Below, one piece after another: positions 27,835-37,736 of a DNA stretch of 64,000 bases. The DNA comes from Ruegeria marina (GTDB taxonomy: Bacteria > Pseudomonadota > Alphaproteobacteria > Rhodobacterales > Rhodobacteraceae). The stretch covers positions 62,001-126,000 of the forward strand of contig NZ_FMZV01000003.1 of the NCBI RefSeq assembly GCF_900101475.1, in the 5' to 3' direction. Every line of letters starts with the position of its first letter. Position 1 is the stretch's first letter. A program made the translations under genes and the position numbers. Below the pieces are notes generated by a model that had not been told where the DNA came from, made no database searches, and saw nothing but the letters and a program-made list of their open reading frames with translations.

Positions 27835-29430
27835 ATGGCCCCCAAAGTACTCATCTCCGACAAACTGTCGGACGCCGCCGTCCAGATCTTCAAGGACCGC
27901 GGCATCGAGGTCGATTTCCAGCCCGACCTGGGCAAGGACAAGGACAAGCTGGCCGAAGTGATCGGCCAGTACGACGGCCTTGCCATCCGCTCGGCCACCA
28001 AGGTGACCGACAAGATCCTCGAAGCAGCCACAAACCTGAAGGTCATCGGCCGCGCCGGGATCGGGGTCGACAATGTGGACAAGGACGCCGCCTCGAAAAA
28101 GGGCGTGATCGTCATGAACACGCCCTTCGGCAATATGATCACCACCGCCGAACATGCCATCGCGATGATGTTCGCTGTTGCCCGCCAGATCCCCGAGGCC
28201 AGCGCCTCGACCCATGCGGGCAAGTGGGAAAAGTCCAGGTTCATGGGTGTGGAACTGACCGGCAAGACCCTGGGGGTGATCGGCGCCGGCAACATCGGTG
28301 GCATCGTCTGCGACCGCGCACGCGGGCTCAGGATGAAGGTCATCGCCTATGACCCCTACCTGGGCGAGGAGAAGGCCAACAAGATGGGCGTGGAAAAGGT
28401 CGAACTCGAAGACCTTCTGGCCCGCGCCGACTTCATCACCCTGCACGTGCCGCTGACCGACCAGACCCGCAACATCCTGGGCCGCGAGAATCTGGCCAAG
28501 ACCAAGAAGGGTGTGCGCATCATCAACTGCGCCCGCGGCGGCCTGGTGGACGAGGAAGCGCTGGCCGAAATGCTGAAATCCGGCCACGTGGCGGGCGCCG
28601 CGTTCGACGTGTTCAGCGTCGAACCCGCCAAGGAGAACCCGCTGTTCGGGCTTCCCAATGTCGTCTGCACCCCGCACCTGGGCGCCGCCACCACCGAAGC
28701 GCAGGAAAACGTCGCCCTGCAAGTGGCCGAGCAGATGGCGAACTACCTGCTGACCGGCGCTGTCGAAAATGCGCTCAACATGCCCAGCGTCACCGCCGAA
28801 GAGGCCAAGGTCATGGGGCCCTGGATCGCACTGGCCGGTCACCTGGGCAGCTTCGTCGGTCAGATGACCGACGAGCCGATCAAGGCGATCAACATCCTCT
28901 ACGATGGCGTCGCGGCCAGCATGAACCTTGCCGCGCTGAACTGCGCGACCGTGGCGGGTATCATGAAAAGGTCCAACCCTGACGTGAACATGGTTTCGGC
29001 CCCCGTCGTGGCAAGGGAACGGGGTATCCAGATCTCGACCACCAACCAGGACAAGTCGGGCGCCTTTGACGGGTATGTGAAAGTAACCGTCGTGACCGAC
29101 AAGCGCGAGCGGTCGGTCGCCGGCACGGTGTTCAGCGACGGCAAGCCGCGCTTCATCCAGATCAAGGGCATCAATGTTGATGCCGAGATCGGCGCGCACA
29201 TGCTCTACACCACGAACGAGGACGTACCGGGCATCATCGGCACGTTGGGGCGCACCATGGGTGATCATGGCGTGAATATCGCCAACTTTACGCTGGGCCG
29301 CTCCGGCCCGGGCGGCGAAGCCATCGCGCTTCTGTACGTTGACGAACCGGTTCCGGCCGAAGCACGGGCCAAACTGGCGGAAACCGGCCTGTTCAACCAG
29401 ATCAAGCCGCTGGAGTTCGACGTGGCCTGA
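27835..29430 (+). CDS. serA: D-3-phosphoglycerate dehydrogenase, long ACT-containing form
   Basis: First step of serine synthesis, oxidising 3-phosphoglycerate with NAD+. The 531-residue protein has the NAD-binding GAGNIGG (150-156), the catalytic triad-type residues Arg234 (NCARGG), Glu263 and His281 (CTPHLGAAT), an intervening allosteric-substrate-binding domain and a C-terminal ACT domain (about 455-531), which usually carries serine feedback inhibition. ATG 27835 is the family start. A clear rho-independent terminator follows, so serC-serA ends here. Confidence 0.95.
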   Translation: MAPKVLISDKLSDAAVQIFKDRGIEVDFQPDLGKDKDKLAEVIGQYDGLAIRSATKVTDKILEAATNLKVIGRAGIGVDNVDKDAASKKGVIVMNTPFGNMITTAEHAIAMMFAVARQIPEASASTHAGKWEKSRFMGVELTGKTLGVIGAGNIGGIVCDRARGLRMKVIAYDPYLGEEKANKMGVEKVELEDLLARADFITLHVPLTDQTRNILGRENLAKTKKGVRIINCARGGLVDEEALAEMLKSGHVAGAAFDVFSVEPAKENPLFGLPNVVCTPHLGAATTEAQENVALQVAEQMANYLLTGAVENALNMPSVTAEEAKVMGPWIALAGHLGSFVGQMTDEPIKAINILYDGVAASMNLAALNCATVAGIMKRSNPDVNMVSAPVVARERGIQISTTNQDKSGAFDGYVKVTVVTDKRERSVAGTVFSDGKPRFIQIKGINVDAEIGAHMLYTTNEDVPGIIGTLGRTMGDHGVNIANFTLGRSGPGGEAIALLYVDEPVPAEARAKLAETGLFNQIKPLEFDVA

Positions 29431-29454
29431 ACCGCCGCGTCACGCGAAGAAACG

Positions 29455-29483
29455 AGCGCCGCACGAAATGTGCGGCGCTTTTT
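29455..29483 (+). terminator. Rho-independent terminator of serC-serA
   Basis: A perfect 10-bp stem AGCGCCGCAC / GTGCGGCGCT with loop GAAAT runs directly into five T residues, 24 bases after the serA stop. Flanking AACG and CGTT can extend the stem. Confidence 0.9.
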
Positions 29484-29584
29484 CGTTGAGGGTTGCCATT
29501 TGCGACGGTTTCCCGTCGCTTCCGGATTGGCGCGGACACTCCCTTTGGCCGTATGGAGCCAAAAGCACATGTCCGGAGGATGCC

Positions 29585-30190
29585 ATGTCCCAGACCGCCC
29601 AGACGCTGATCCATGCTCTTTGCCTGCCGCTTCTGGCCGAGGACCGGCCCGAGGCGGCCCGGACCGCGCTGGTGTTGCGCGAACTTGGACCGCAACAACT
29701 GTGTACCCCACAGCCTCAGTCCTCCGACCATCTGGCGATACGCAGCCTGCTGGCGCTCTCGTCGCACCCGGCCGCGGCCGGACTGCTGTCCGCCTTTGAC
29801 CTGATTCCCTGGGGCATAAACCCTGTCGCGGCGCAGATCGGCGACCGAGGCTCGATGTATGTCGTGGCAAACCTGATGGGTCCTGAAGGCCCGGTTCCCT
29901 GTGCCGACCTGCGCATGGGGCTCTACTATCAGCGCCCGAACACCTATTACGGGCTGCACAATCACGACGCGGACGAAACCTATACGATCCTTGCCGGATC
30001 GGCAGTCTGGACGGCCGGCGATGACACGCGGCTCCGCGAGGCCGGAGAACAGATCCACCACCCGTCGCTGCTTCCACATGCCTTCCGCACCGGCCCCGAG
30101 GGCGTTCTGGCCTTCTGGCGTTGGAGCGGTGATGTCAATCTGCACTCTTACACCATGCTCGACGACCCCCAGGTGGCGATAACCGCCTGA
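29585..30190 (+). CDS. DMSP-lyase-like cupin (DddQ/DddL type)
   Basis: A 201-residue protein with a helical N-terminal half and a C-terminal cupin barrel. The metal site and catalytic residues of DddQ-type dimethylsulfoniopropionate lyases are all present with the right spacing: Tyr122, His125 and His127, Glu131, Tyr133 (in TYYGLHNHDADETY) and His165 (HHPSLLPHAFRT). From memory, Ruegeria lacuscaerulensis DddQ uses Tyr120, His125, Glu129, Tyr131 and His163, the same intervals. The C-terminal AFWRWSGD also fits the family. Such enzymes release dimethyl sulfide and acrylate from DMSP. GGAGGA sits 5 bases before ATG 29585; the frame upstream is open only inside serA. No other DMSP gene is near, so substrate is inferred. 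Confidence 0.65.
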   Translation: MSQTAQTLIHALCLPLLAEDRPEAARTALVLRELGPQQLCTPQPQSSDHLAIRSLLALSSHPAAAGLLSAFDLIPWGINPVAAQIGDRGSMYVVANLMGPEGPVPCADLRMGLYYQRPNTYYGLHNHDADETYTILAGSAVWTAGDDTRLREAGEQIHHPSLLPHAFRTGPEGVLAFWRWSGDVNLHSYTMLDDPQVAITA

Positions 30191-30257
30191 ACCGCTTTTC
30201 CCCCGTCAGAAGTAACGCTATGTCTGGAACAACAATAGATTGTTTCAGGCCCAACCC

Positions 30258-30986
30258 ATGTTCCCGATCTACGCCATAGGCGACATCCACGGACAAAAGA
30301 CCATGCTCGAGGACGCGCTGGCCCGGATCGACCGGGATGGCGGCGGGCGCGTGGTCTTTCTGGGCGACTACACCGACCGGGGTCCCGACTCCGCAGGCGT
30401 GATCGACCTGTTGTCCAGGGGATTGGCAGAAGGCCGCGACTGGATCACGCTCAAGGGCAATCACGACCGGATGTTCGAGATGTTCCTGCGCGACCACCCG
30501 GCCAATGACGACCGGCTGCTGGTCGGCTATCACTGGCTGCACGAACGCATCGGCGGGATCGAAACGCTCGCTTCATACGGTGTCAAGGTGCCCGAGGGCG
30601 CCCGCACCTACCAGGTGCACGCCGCCGCACGCCGGGCCGTTCCCGCCAGCCATCTGGAATTTCTCGCCGGCCTGCCGACCTATCACCTAGCCGGAGACCT
30701 TCTGTTCGTACACGCCGGCATTCGCCCCGGCGTGCCGTTGGCGCAGCAGACCGAACACGACCTGATCTGGATCAGGCACGAGTTCCTGGACGATCCACGT
30801 CCGCATCCCTGGCTGGTCGTGCACGGGCACACACCGGGATACGCGGCCGAACATTGCGGCAACCGCATCAATCTCGACGCGGGCGCCGGCTATGGCCGGC
30901 CGCTGGCCGCCGCGGTATTCGAGGGGCGGGACTGCTGGCTGCTGACCGACAGCGGCCGGGTCAGGCTCCTTCCCAGAGATCGGTAG
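30258..30986 (+). CDS. PPP-type metallophosphatase (serine/threonine phosphatase family)
   Basis: A 242-residue two-metal phosphatase with the PPP signature motifs: GDIHGQ near residue 9, GDYTDRGPDS, and GNHDRM, followed by FVHAGIRPG and VVHGHTPG. Relatives dephosphorylate proteins or diadenosine tetraphosphate, so the substrate is open. ATG 30258 gives the usual N terminus; an in-frame TTG 18 bases upstream is less likely. Its 3' end overlaps the converging cysteine-synthase-like gene by 26 bases. Confidence 0.85.
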   Translation: MFPIYAIGDIHGQKTMLEDALARIDRDGGGRVVFLGDYTDRGPDSAGVIDLLSRGLAEGRDWITLKGNHDRMFEMFLRDHPANDDRLLVGYHWLHERIGGIETLASYGVKVPEGARTYQVHAAARRAVPASHLEFLAGLPTYHLAGDLLFVHAGIRPGVPLAQQTEHDLIWIRHEFLDDPRPHPWLVVHGHTPGYAAEHCGNRINLDAGAGYGRPLAAAVFEGRDCWLLTDSGRVRLLPRDR

Positions 30987-31923
30987 ACAGGTATTTCAAT
31001 CCGCAGTCGCAAATGATGACCGCGACCGTCCCACCAGCTTCGGGTCCCGAAAGCAGAGACAGCGCGGCCGCGACATTGGCCCCGGCGGAAAACCCGGCGA
31101 ATATCCCCTCCTCCCGCGCCAGCGCCCGGGCGGTTTCCCGTGCTTCCGCGCCACTGACCTGCAGGAAGTCACACACCGGCACGCCTTGAAGAAAGTCGAG
31201 ATCGGCCATCGCATAGCCACCTCCCTGTATGGGATGCGCGGGATACGCGGCCTCCTGACCGGCCAATACCGCGGCGCCTTCAGGCTCGACGACATAGCCG
31301 CGCATCTCCGGGTTCAATCTCCGCAGCCCCTCCATGACCCCGCCGAATGTCCCGCCTGAACCGACGAAATCGACGAATGCGGTCAACCCGCCGCCCGAAT
31401 CCGCCCAGAGTTCCGGCGCCGTGGTCCGGGCATGGGCCGCGGCATTGCCCGCATGGTGAAACTGGTCGGCCCGAAAGGCGCCGCGTTCGGCGGTCAGGCT
31501 CCGCGCGGCTTCCTCCACCAGCGCAAGATCGGCTCCGGACACCTGCCCGGGCCGCGATCCCGCCGCCTGATCGACCAGCACCACCTCGGCCCCCAACGCT
31601 GCCATCATGCGCGCCCGCTCCGAAGAATTGCCACGGCTCATCACCGCGACGAACGGATACCCGCGGATCGCACACACGATCGCCAGGCCGGTCCCCATGT
31701 TCCCCGAAGTCAGTTCCACCACCGTCTGTCCGGGCCGCAGGGACCCATCGGCTTCGGCTGCCGAAATAATCCCAAGCGCGGCGCGGTCCTTCTTCGAGAA
31801 CCCCGGATTGAGGTAATCGAGCTTCGCCAGGATGCGCCCCCGCAAGCCGCGCGCCGCAACCATCCGGTCCAGCCACACGGCGGGGGTGGAACCTATCGCC
31901 TCGACAATCGAATTCAGCGCCAT
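30961..31923 (-). CDS. PLP-dependent cysteine-synthase-like enzyme
   Basis: A 320-residue fold-type II PLP enzyme. The Schiff-base Lys lies in LNPGFSKKDRAALG (Lys44 or Lys45), followed by ELTSGNMGTGLAIVCA (the substrate loop, TSGNTG in classical CysK), the phosphate loop GSGGTFGG and a late IFAGFSAGAN. It clearly belongs to the cysteine synthase/cystathionine beta-synthase group, but the altered loop motif leaves the substrate uncertain. The start at 31923 removes 29 residues that are part of the upstream repeat. It follows tdh by 58 bp on the same strand. Confidence 0.7.
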   Translation of the reverse strand: MALNSIVEAIGSTPAVWLDRMVAARGLRGRILAKLDYLNPGFSKKDRAALGIISAAEADGSLRPGQTVVELTSGNMGTGLAIVCAIRGYPFVAVMSRGNSSERARMMAALGAEVVLVDQAAGSRPGQVSGADLALVEEAARSLTAERGAFRADQFHHAGNAAAHARTTAPELWADSGGGLTAFVDFVGSGGTFGGVMEGLRRLNPEMRGYVVEPEGAAVLAGQEAAYPAHPIQGGGYAMADLDFLQGVPVCDFLQVSGAEARETARALAREEGIFAGFSAGANVAAALSLLSGPEAGGTVAVIICDCGLKYLSTDLWEGA

Positions 31924-31934
31924 CCCTGCCTCAT

Positions 31935-31980
31935 CATCTTCTCCAAAATACTCCAGGGCTCCGGGGGCAGAGCTCCGGCG
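31935..31980. repeat. Diverged copy of the GGAGTATTT intergenic repeat
   Basis: Read on the minus strand this gives a GC-rich segment (GGAGCTCTGCCCCCGGAG) and then CTGGAGTATTTTGGAGAAG, matching the module at 17611-17690 and 57751-57836. It lies between tdh and the cysteine-synthase-like gene. Confidence 0.6.
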
Positions 31981-31981
31981 C

Positions 31982-33025
31982 TCAGGTCCAGTCCAGCACG
32001 ACCTTGCCACTGAGACCCGATTTCATCGCCGCAAACCCCTCGCGGAAATCGTCGACCTTGTACCGATGGGTGATCACCCGGGACACGTCCAGCCCATTCT
32101 GCAACATGGCGATCATCTTGTACCAGGTCTCGAACATCTCGCGGCCATAGACGCCCTTGATGGTGATCGCCTTGAACACGATGCGGGACCAATCCACCGG
32201 CGACTTGCCCGGCGGGATGCCCAGCAGCGCGATCTTGCCCCCCATCACCAGCGCCTCGACCATCTGGTCGAGCGCCGCCTGACTGCCCGACATCTCCAAC
32301 CCCACATCGAACCCCTGTTTCAGGCCCAATTCGTGCACCACATCGGCCAGCTCCTCGCGCGTCACATCGACGGTGCGCGCCTTGGGCACCACGTGCTGCG
32401 CCAGCTTCAGCCGGTCCGGGTTGATATCGGTGATCACCACGTGCCGGGCGCCCGCATGCTTGGCCACCGCCGCCGCCATGATGCCGATCGGCCCCGCGCC
32501 GGTGATCAGCACGTCCTCGCCCAGCAGATCAAAGCTCAGCGCCGTATGGACCGCATTGCCCAACGGGTCTAGGATTGCGCCGATCTCGTCGGGGATATCG
32601 TCCGGCAGCGGCACCACATTGAAGGCGGGCAGGCGCAGGTATTGCGCGAACGCCCCCTGTACATTGACCCCGATCCCGCGCGTGCCGGGGTCCAGGTGGA
32701 ACTTGCCCGCCCGGCTCTGGCGGCTGTCGGTGCCGATAAGATGCCCCTCGCCCGAGACCCGCTGCCCGATGCTGAGGCCCGTCACGTCGCGCCCGAGCTC
32801 GACGATCTCGCCGGCGAATTCATGGCCCGTGATCATGGGGATCGGTACGGTATGCGCCGCCCATTCGTCCCAGTTCCAGATATGGATGTCGGTGCCGCAG
32901 ATGCCCGTCTTGTTGATCCTGATCAGCACATCATCGGGGCCGATCTCGGGCACCGGGGCCTGCACCATCCACAACCCTTCCTCCGGTTTCGATTTTTCCA
33001 GTGCTTTCATTGTGTTGGGTTGCAT
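31982..33025 (-). CDS. tdh: L-threonine 3-dehydrogenase
   Basis: Oxidises threonine to 2-amino-3-oxobutyrate with NAD+; Kbl then cleaves it to glycine and acetyl-CoA. The 347-residue medium-chain dehydrogenase has the catalytic-zinc ligands Cys43, His68 and Glu69 ([16 protein letters not shown]), the Rossmann [13 protein letters not shown] and [11 protein letters not shown] typical of TDH. The four Cys of the structural zinc lobe in E. coli TDH are all absent here ([20 protein letters not shown]). ATG 33025 overlaps the kbl stop (TGATG) and has GGGAG 7 bases upstream; ATG 33010 would match the E. coli start but lacks a Shine-Dalgarno. Confidence 0.9.
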   Translation of the reverse strand: MQPNTMKALEKSKPEEGLWMVQAPVPEIGPDDVLIRINKTGICGTDIHIWNWDEWAAHTVPIPMITGHEFAGEIVELGRDVTGLSIGQRVSGEGHLIGTDSRQSRAGKFHLDPGTRGIGVNVQGAFAQYLRLPAFNVVPLPDDIPDEIGAILDPLGNAVHTALSFDLLGEDVLITGAGPIGIMAAAVAKHAGARHVVITDINPDRLKLAQHVVPKARTVDVTREELADVVHELGLKQGFDVGLEMSGSQAALDQMVEALVMGGKIALLGIPPGKSPVDWSRIVFKAITIKGVYGREMFETWYKMIAMLQNGLDVSRVITHRYKVDDFREGFAAMKSGLSGKVVLDWT

Positions 33026-34209
33026 CAAATCACTCCCAGTGCCTTGCCGGCCTTGCCGAATGCGGCAAGGGCGCGGTCCAGTTCGTCCCGTGTCAGGGCG
33101 GCGTTCATCTGGGTACGGATGCGCGCCTGCCCGTGCGGCACCACCGGAAAAAAGAAGCCCGAGACATAGACGCCCTCGTCGAAAAGTCGTGCCGCCATGT
33201 CCTGCGCCAGCCTGGCCTCGCCCAACATCACCGGCACGATCGGGTGTTCGCCGGGCAGCAGGTCAAAGCCCAGATCGGTCAAGCCTGCGCGCCAGTAGCG
33301 GGCGTTCTCGAACAGCCGCGCACGCAGGTCGGCGCCCTCCTCGACCAGCCGGATCGCCTCCAGACCCGCGGCCACGATGGCGGGCGGCAACGAGTTCGAG
33401 AACAGATAGGGGCGTGCCCGCTGGCGCAGCAGGTCGATGACCGGCTGCGGCCCGGAGATATAGCCGCCGATGGCCCCGCCCAGTGCCTTGCCCAGCGTTC
33501 CGGTCAGGATGTCCACATCCAGCCGGAAATGGTCGGGCGTGCCCGCGCCGCGCGGCCCCATGAAACCGGTGGCGTGGCAGTCATCGACCATCACAACCGC
33601 GTCGTAGTCGCGGGCCAGGCGCGTGATTTCGGGCAGGTTGGCAAGGTAGCCATCCATTGAAAACACGCCATCGGTGGCGATCATCACATGCCGCGCGCCA
33701 TCGGTGCGGGCCTGCTTCAGCTGCGCCTCCAGATCGTCCATGTCGCTGTTGGCATAGCGGTAGCGTTTCGCCTTGCAAAGCCGGATGCCGTCGATGATCG
33801 AGGCATGGTTGAGCGCATCCGAGACGATGGCGTCCTCGGGGCCCAGAAGCGGTTCGAACAAGCCGCCATTGGCATCGAAACAGGCCGCGAACAGGATCGC
33901 GTCATCCTTGTTCAGGAACCGCGCCAACCGCTGTTCCAACGCGCGGTGAATATCCTGCGTGCCGCAGATGAACCGGACCGAGGCCATGCCGAACCCCTTG
34001 GTCTCCATGGCGCCGCGCGCCGCCGAGACCAGCGCCGGGTGATCGGCCAAGCCAAGGTAGTTGTTGGCACAAAGGTTGATCACCTGCCGGTCGCCGACCA
34101 TGATTTCGCCCCCCTGGGGCGAGGTGATCAGACGCTCGCGCTTGTAGAGGCCCTCGGCCTCGATCTGGGCAAGCGTCTCCGTGAGATGGGACAGAAAGGA
34201 TTGGGACAT
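33025..34209 (-). CDS. kbl: 2-amino-3-ketobutyrate CoA ligase (glycine C-acetyltransferase)
   Basis: A PLP enzyme completing threonine breakdown to glycine and acetyl-CoA. The 394-residue alpha-oxoamine synthase family protein has [24 protein letters not shown] and the Schiff-base Lys241 in [16 protein letters not shown] strong Shine-Dalgarno (GGAGG) precedes ATG 34209. Its stop overlaps the tdh start by one base, so the two are translated together. Confidence 0.95.
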   Translation of the reverse strand: MSQSFLSHLTETLAQIEAEGLYKRERLITSPQGGEIMVGDRQVINLCANNYLGLADHPALVSAARGAMETKGFGMASVRFICGTQDIHRALEQRLARFLNKDDAILFAACFDANGGLFEPLLGPEDAIVSDALNHASIIDGIRLCKAKRYRYANSDMDDLEAQLKQARTDGARHVMIATDGVFSMDGYLANLPEITRLARDYDAVVMVDDCHATGFMGPRGAGTPDHFRLDVDILTGTLGKALGGAIGGYISGPQPVIDLLRQRARPYLFSNSLPPAIVAAGLEAIRLVEEGADLRARLFENARYWRAGLTDLGFDLLPGEHPIVPVMLGEARLAQDMAARLFDEGVYVSGFFFPVVPHGQARIRTQMNAALTRDELDRALAAFGKAGKALGVI

Positions 34210-34304
34210 TGCGACCTCCGGTTTGGCGCAATGTCTAGCATAACGGATGGGATTCCGAAATAGAGGAATTCACTATGTTGGAAAAAAATCCGCGAAACTG
34301 GACA

Positions 34305-35543
34305 TCAGCGCTCCTGCTTGCCCAAGGGTACCACATTCGGCACCGGATCGGGGGCCAGTTCCTCGAAATCGAAATTGTCCAGCCGCTGCGCCCGGCGTCC
34401 GGCCCTGTCCGCGCTGATCTTGATTTCCGAGATATCCTTGGCCGCCTGGCCGAAATGCCGGTCCAGATTCTCGACCCTGTCGCCCAGCCGCTCGACATCC
34501 TTGTGCAAGAGGCTCAACTCCTTGCGGATCGCGCCCGCCTGTTCGCGCATCCGCGCATCCTTGAGGATCGCGCGCATCGTGTTCAGCGTGGCCATGCAGG
34601 TGGTGGGCGACACGATCCAGACCCTTGCGGCAAACCCCTCGCGCACTACGTCGGCGAAATTGGCGTGCAACTCGGCATAGACCGCCTCGGAGGGCAGAAA
34701 CATCAGCGCGCCGTCGGCGGTTTCGCCCTCGATGATATATCTTTCGGAAATCGCCTTGATATGTGCGCGCAGGGCCGTCTTCATCATGCGCGCAGCCTCG
34801 GCCAACTGCTGCTGGTTCTCGGCGCGGCGCAGCGCCTCATAGGGTTCCAGCGGGAACTTGCTATCGATGACGATCGGCCCCGGCGGGTTTGGCAGGTGGA
34901 TCAGGCAATCGGCCCGCCGCCCGTTGGACAAGGTATGTTGCAGGGCGTAACTATCCGTCGGCAGCGCCTTGGACACGATGTCGTTGAGCTGGATTTCCCC
35001 GAACGCGCCCCGCGTCTGCTTGTTGGACAGGATGTCCTGAAGCGACAGCACATCACCCGACAGCTTGGTGATATTGTCCTGTGCCTTGTCGATGGCGGCC
35101 AGACGCTCCTGCAGTTGCGTCAGCGAGGTCGCGGTCTGTTTCGAGCTGCCGTGCAGGGTGGCGTTCATCTTCTCCTGCATCTCGGCCAGCGCCCGCTGCG
35201 CCCGCATCGCGTTGTCTGCGAGCCGGTCGTTCATGTGCTGCTGCACGGCGGACAGCCGCGCCTCGACCGTCCGGATCATCTGCACCTGCGCATTGGCCTG
35301 TGCATCCGAGACATGCGCCAGCCCGCCACGCAATTGTTCCTGCCCCATGCTCAGTTGCTGCACATTCTGGCCCAGCCAGGCCAGTTGCTGCGCCATGGGT
35401 TCGGTTGTCCGGGCCGAGCGATTGGCCGCACGCAGGGACAGAAAGAGCATCAAAAGTATGAGCAGCAACGCGCCGCCGCCCACCAGAACCGCCAGCACCA
35501 CCGGATCCTGCAAGGAATAGCTCTGGTCGCCGATCTGAATCAT
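34305..35543 (-). CDS. rmuC: DNA recombination protein RmuC
   Basis: A 412-residue RmuC-family protein that limits inversion recombination; related to the PD-(D/E)XK nuclease fold. One N-terminal membrane segment (VVLAVLVGGGALLLILLMLFLSL) is followed by a long coiled coil (about 45-150) and the conserved core: GDVLSLQDILSNKQTRGAFGE, VIDSKFPLEPYEALRRAE and DGALMFLPSEAVYAELHA. It follows mutL by 57 bp on the same strand, so the two repair genes may be cotranscribed. Confidence 0.9.
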   Translation of the reverse strand: MIQIGDQSYSLQDPVVLAVLVGGGALLLILLMLFLSLRAANRSARTTEPMAQQLAWLGQNVQQLSMGQEQLRGGLAHVSDAQANAQVQMIRTVEARLSAVQQHMNDRLADNAMRAQRALAEMQEKMNATLHGSSKQTATSLTQLQERLAAIDKAQDNITKLSGDVLSLQDILSNKQTRGAFGEIQLNDIVSKALPTDSYALQHTLSNGRRADCLIHLPNPPGPIVIDSKFPLEPYEALRRAENQQQLAEAARMMKTALRAHIKAISERYIIEGETADGALMFLPSEAVYAELHANFADVVREGFAARVWIVSPTTCMATLNTMRAILKDARMREQAGAIRKELSLLHKDVERLGDRVENLDRHFGQAAKDISEIKISADRAGRRAQRLDNFDFEELAPDPVPNVVPLGKQER

Positions 35544-35600
35544 GGCTCGCCCGTTTGTTCTTGTTTTGTTTTCAACCCCTAACCCGGATCGCCCTCCGGA

Positions 35601-37466
35601 TCAACTGCGCCCGAACAGCCGCTCGATATCGCTGAGCTTCAGTTCCACATAGGTGGGGCGCCCGTGGTTGCACTGGCCGGAATGCGGCGTCGCCTCCATC
35701 TCGCGCAGGAGTGCATTCATCTCCTCGCCACGCATCCGGCGACCGGACCGTACCGAACCATGACAGGCGACCCGGCTCAGGATCGCCTCGATTCGGGCCT
35801 GAACCGTGGCGCTTTCGCCCTGATCTGCCAATTCGTCGAGAATGTCGCGGATCATGGCCGCCGCATCGACCCGCCCCAGGATCGCGGGTGTTTCCCGCAC
35901 CGCCACAGCGCTGCCGCCAAAAGGCTCGATCGTCAGCCCGAGACGCGCCAGATCGTCCGACACCTCAAGCAGGCGCGCGCAATCGGCCGCCGAGAGATCG
36001 ACGATCTCGGGGATCAGCAACGCCTGCGCGGCAACGCCGTTTTCGGCCATCTGTCGTTTGAGTTTCTCATAGACCAGCCGTTCGTGCGCGGCATGCTGGT
36101 CGACGATGACCAAACCGTCGGCGGTCTGGGCGATGATATAGTTCTCGTGCACCTGACCGCGCGCGGCACCCAGCGGCAAGGATTCGGGCGGCGTTTCGGC
36201 GGCTGGCTCATCCGCCCGGCGGGGAAGCTCACCGGGAACAGGCTCGACCACCCGACCACTGAAACTGCCGGACAGCTCGGCAAAACCAGGCGCCTGCGCC
36301 TGATATGCCGCCGCCCTGGCAGCGGGCGATGGGCGGTCCATCTGGTAGATGCGCGCGCCGGTCTGTTCCGGCCGCATCGCCCCCAGCGTCGCCCCCGAGA
36401 CAGTGGTCGACGCGCGATGCCCCGCTTCGGCCAGCGCGTGCCGCAAGGCCGAGACGATCAGCCCGCGCGCCACGCCGGGATCGCGGAACCGAACCTCGGA
36501 TTTCGCCGGATGCACGTTGACATCGACCAGTGTCGGGTCGCAGTCGATGAACAGCGCCGCCGCCGGGTGCCGGTCGCGGCTGAGGAAATCGAAATAGGCC
36601 GCCCTGAGAGCCCCGGTCAGCATCTTGTCGCGTACCGGGCGGCCGTTGACGAACAGGTATTGCGCCACCGCCGCGCCGCGCGAATAGGTTGGCAGCGCCG
36701 CATATCCATAAAGCCGCAGCCCCTCGCGCGTGGCGTCGATGCGCAATGCGTTTTCGGTGAACTCGCGCCCCAGAACGCGGCCCAGCCGGTCGCCCAGCGC
36801 ATCGAACAAATCGCCGGTTTCCGCGTCGGCGCGGAACAGCACCCGCCCCTCGCCCCCTTCGGACATCTCGCGCAGCGTGATCGCCACGGCGGGTTCAGCC
36901 ATCGCCAGCCGCTTGACCGTATCCGCGATCGCCTGCGCCTCGGCCCGGTCGGTGCGCATGAACTTCAGCCGCGCGGGCGTGGCAAAGAAAAGATCACGCA
37001 ACTCCACAACGGTGCCGGACCGCAGCGCGGCCGGTTTCACCGGCTCCATCCGGCCACCCGAGACCCGGATCGTCGCAGCGTCCTCGCCAGCCGCGCGACT
37101 GGTGATGGTCAGCCGCCCGACCGCGCCCAGCGAGGGCAGCGCCTCGCCGCGAAACCCGAAGGTATGGATGTTCAGCAGGTCGGACCCGTCGATCTTGGAT
37201 GTGGCGTGGCGCGCCAGGGCCAGCGGCAACTGGTCCGGCGACATGCCGCAGCCGTCGTCTGTGACCCGGATCAATGTCTTGCCCCCATCGGCAATGTCTA
37301 TGATGATCCGCGTGGCGCCGGCATCCACGGCATTCTCGACCAGTTCCTTGACCGCCGAGGCGGGCCGTTCCACCACCTCGCCGGCTGCAATCCGGTTGAT
37401 CGCCGTTTCATCTAGCTGGCGGATAACCGGTCGAAAATCGCTGATATTGGGGTCTGGGTTCGGCAT
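35601..37466 (-). CDS. mutL: DNA mismatch repair protein MutL
   Basis: A 621-residue GHKL ATPase that links mismatch recognition to strand cleavage. The N-terminal ATPase shows [37 protein letters not shown], the DDGCGM loop, and [12 protein letters not shown]. The C-terminal dimerisation part includes [27 protein letters not shown] and ACHGSVRSG. There is no DQHA(X)2E(X)4E-type endonuclease signal beyond the degenerate [12 protein letters not shown], so strand incision activity should be checked by family comparison. The start at 37466 gives the family N terminus; upstream open frame is spurious. Confidence 0.95.
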   Translation of the reverse strand: MPNPDPNISDFRPVIRQLDETAINRIAAGEVVERPASAVKELVENAVDAGATRIIIDIADGGKTLIRVTDDGCGMSPDQLPLALARHATSKIDGSDLLNIHTFGFRGEALPSLGAVGRLTITSRAAGEDAATIRVSGGRMEPVKPAALRSGTVVELRDLFFATPARLKFMRTDRAEAQAIADTVKRLAMAEPAVAITLREMSEGGEGRVLFRADAETGDLFDALGDRLGRVLGREFTENALRIDATREGLRLYGYAALPTYSRGAAVAQYLFVNGRPVRDKMLTGALRAAYFDFLSRDRHPAAALFIDCDPTLVDVNVHPAKSEVRFRDPGVARGLIVSALRHALAEAGHRASTTVSGATLGAMRPEQTGARIYQMDRPSPAARAAAYQAQAPGFAELSGSFSGRVVEPVPGELPRRADEPAAETPPESLPLGAARGQVHENYIIAQTADGLVIVDQHAAHERLVYEKLKRQMAENGVAAQALLIPEIVDLSAADCARLLEVSDDLARLGLTIEPFGGSAVAVRETPAILGRVDAAAMIRDILDELADQGESATVQARIEAILSRVACHGSVRSGRRMRGEEMNALLREMEATPHSGQCNHGRPTYVELKLSDIERLFGRS

Positions 37467-37736
37467 ACCGCTAGACCTAGCATGTCTCGACGCGATTCTG
37501 CCACTGGTTTGATTTATTACGCCGCCCGAACATTCCAAAGGCGTCCCCCATCCACGAACGGGCGCGGGAACCCTCGGAATGCCGGGCAGCGCGTGAGTGG
37601 TGGCGTGAGCCGGTCCCCATCCGGCCCTTCCAGCACGCCTTGGCCGCGATGGTTGATCAAGGCTTTCCAGCACCACACGCCGGACCAAGCGCGAATTGGC
37701 CGACTACCCTGAAAGTTCAGGCAAGAAATCGCGGGT

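Noticed and set aside
27820-29268. A 482-residue minus-strand frame
   Set aside because: Antisense to serA; composition (Gly/His/Val-rich) is typical of a shadow in GC-rich DNA.
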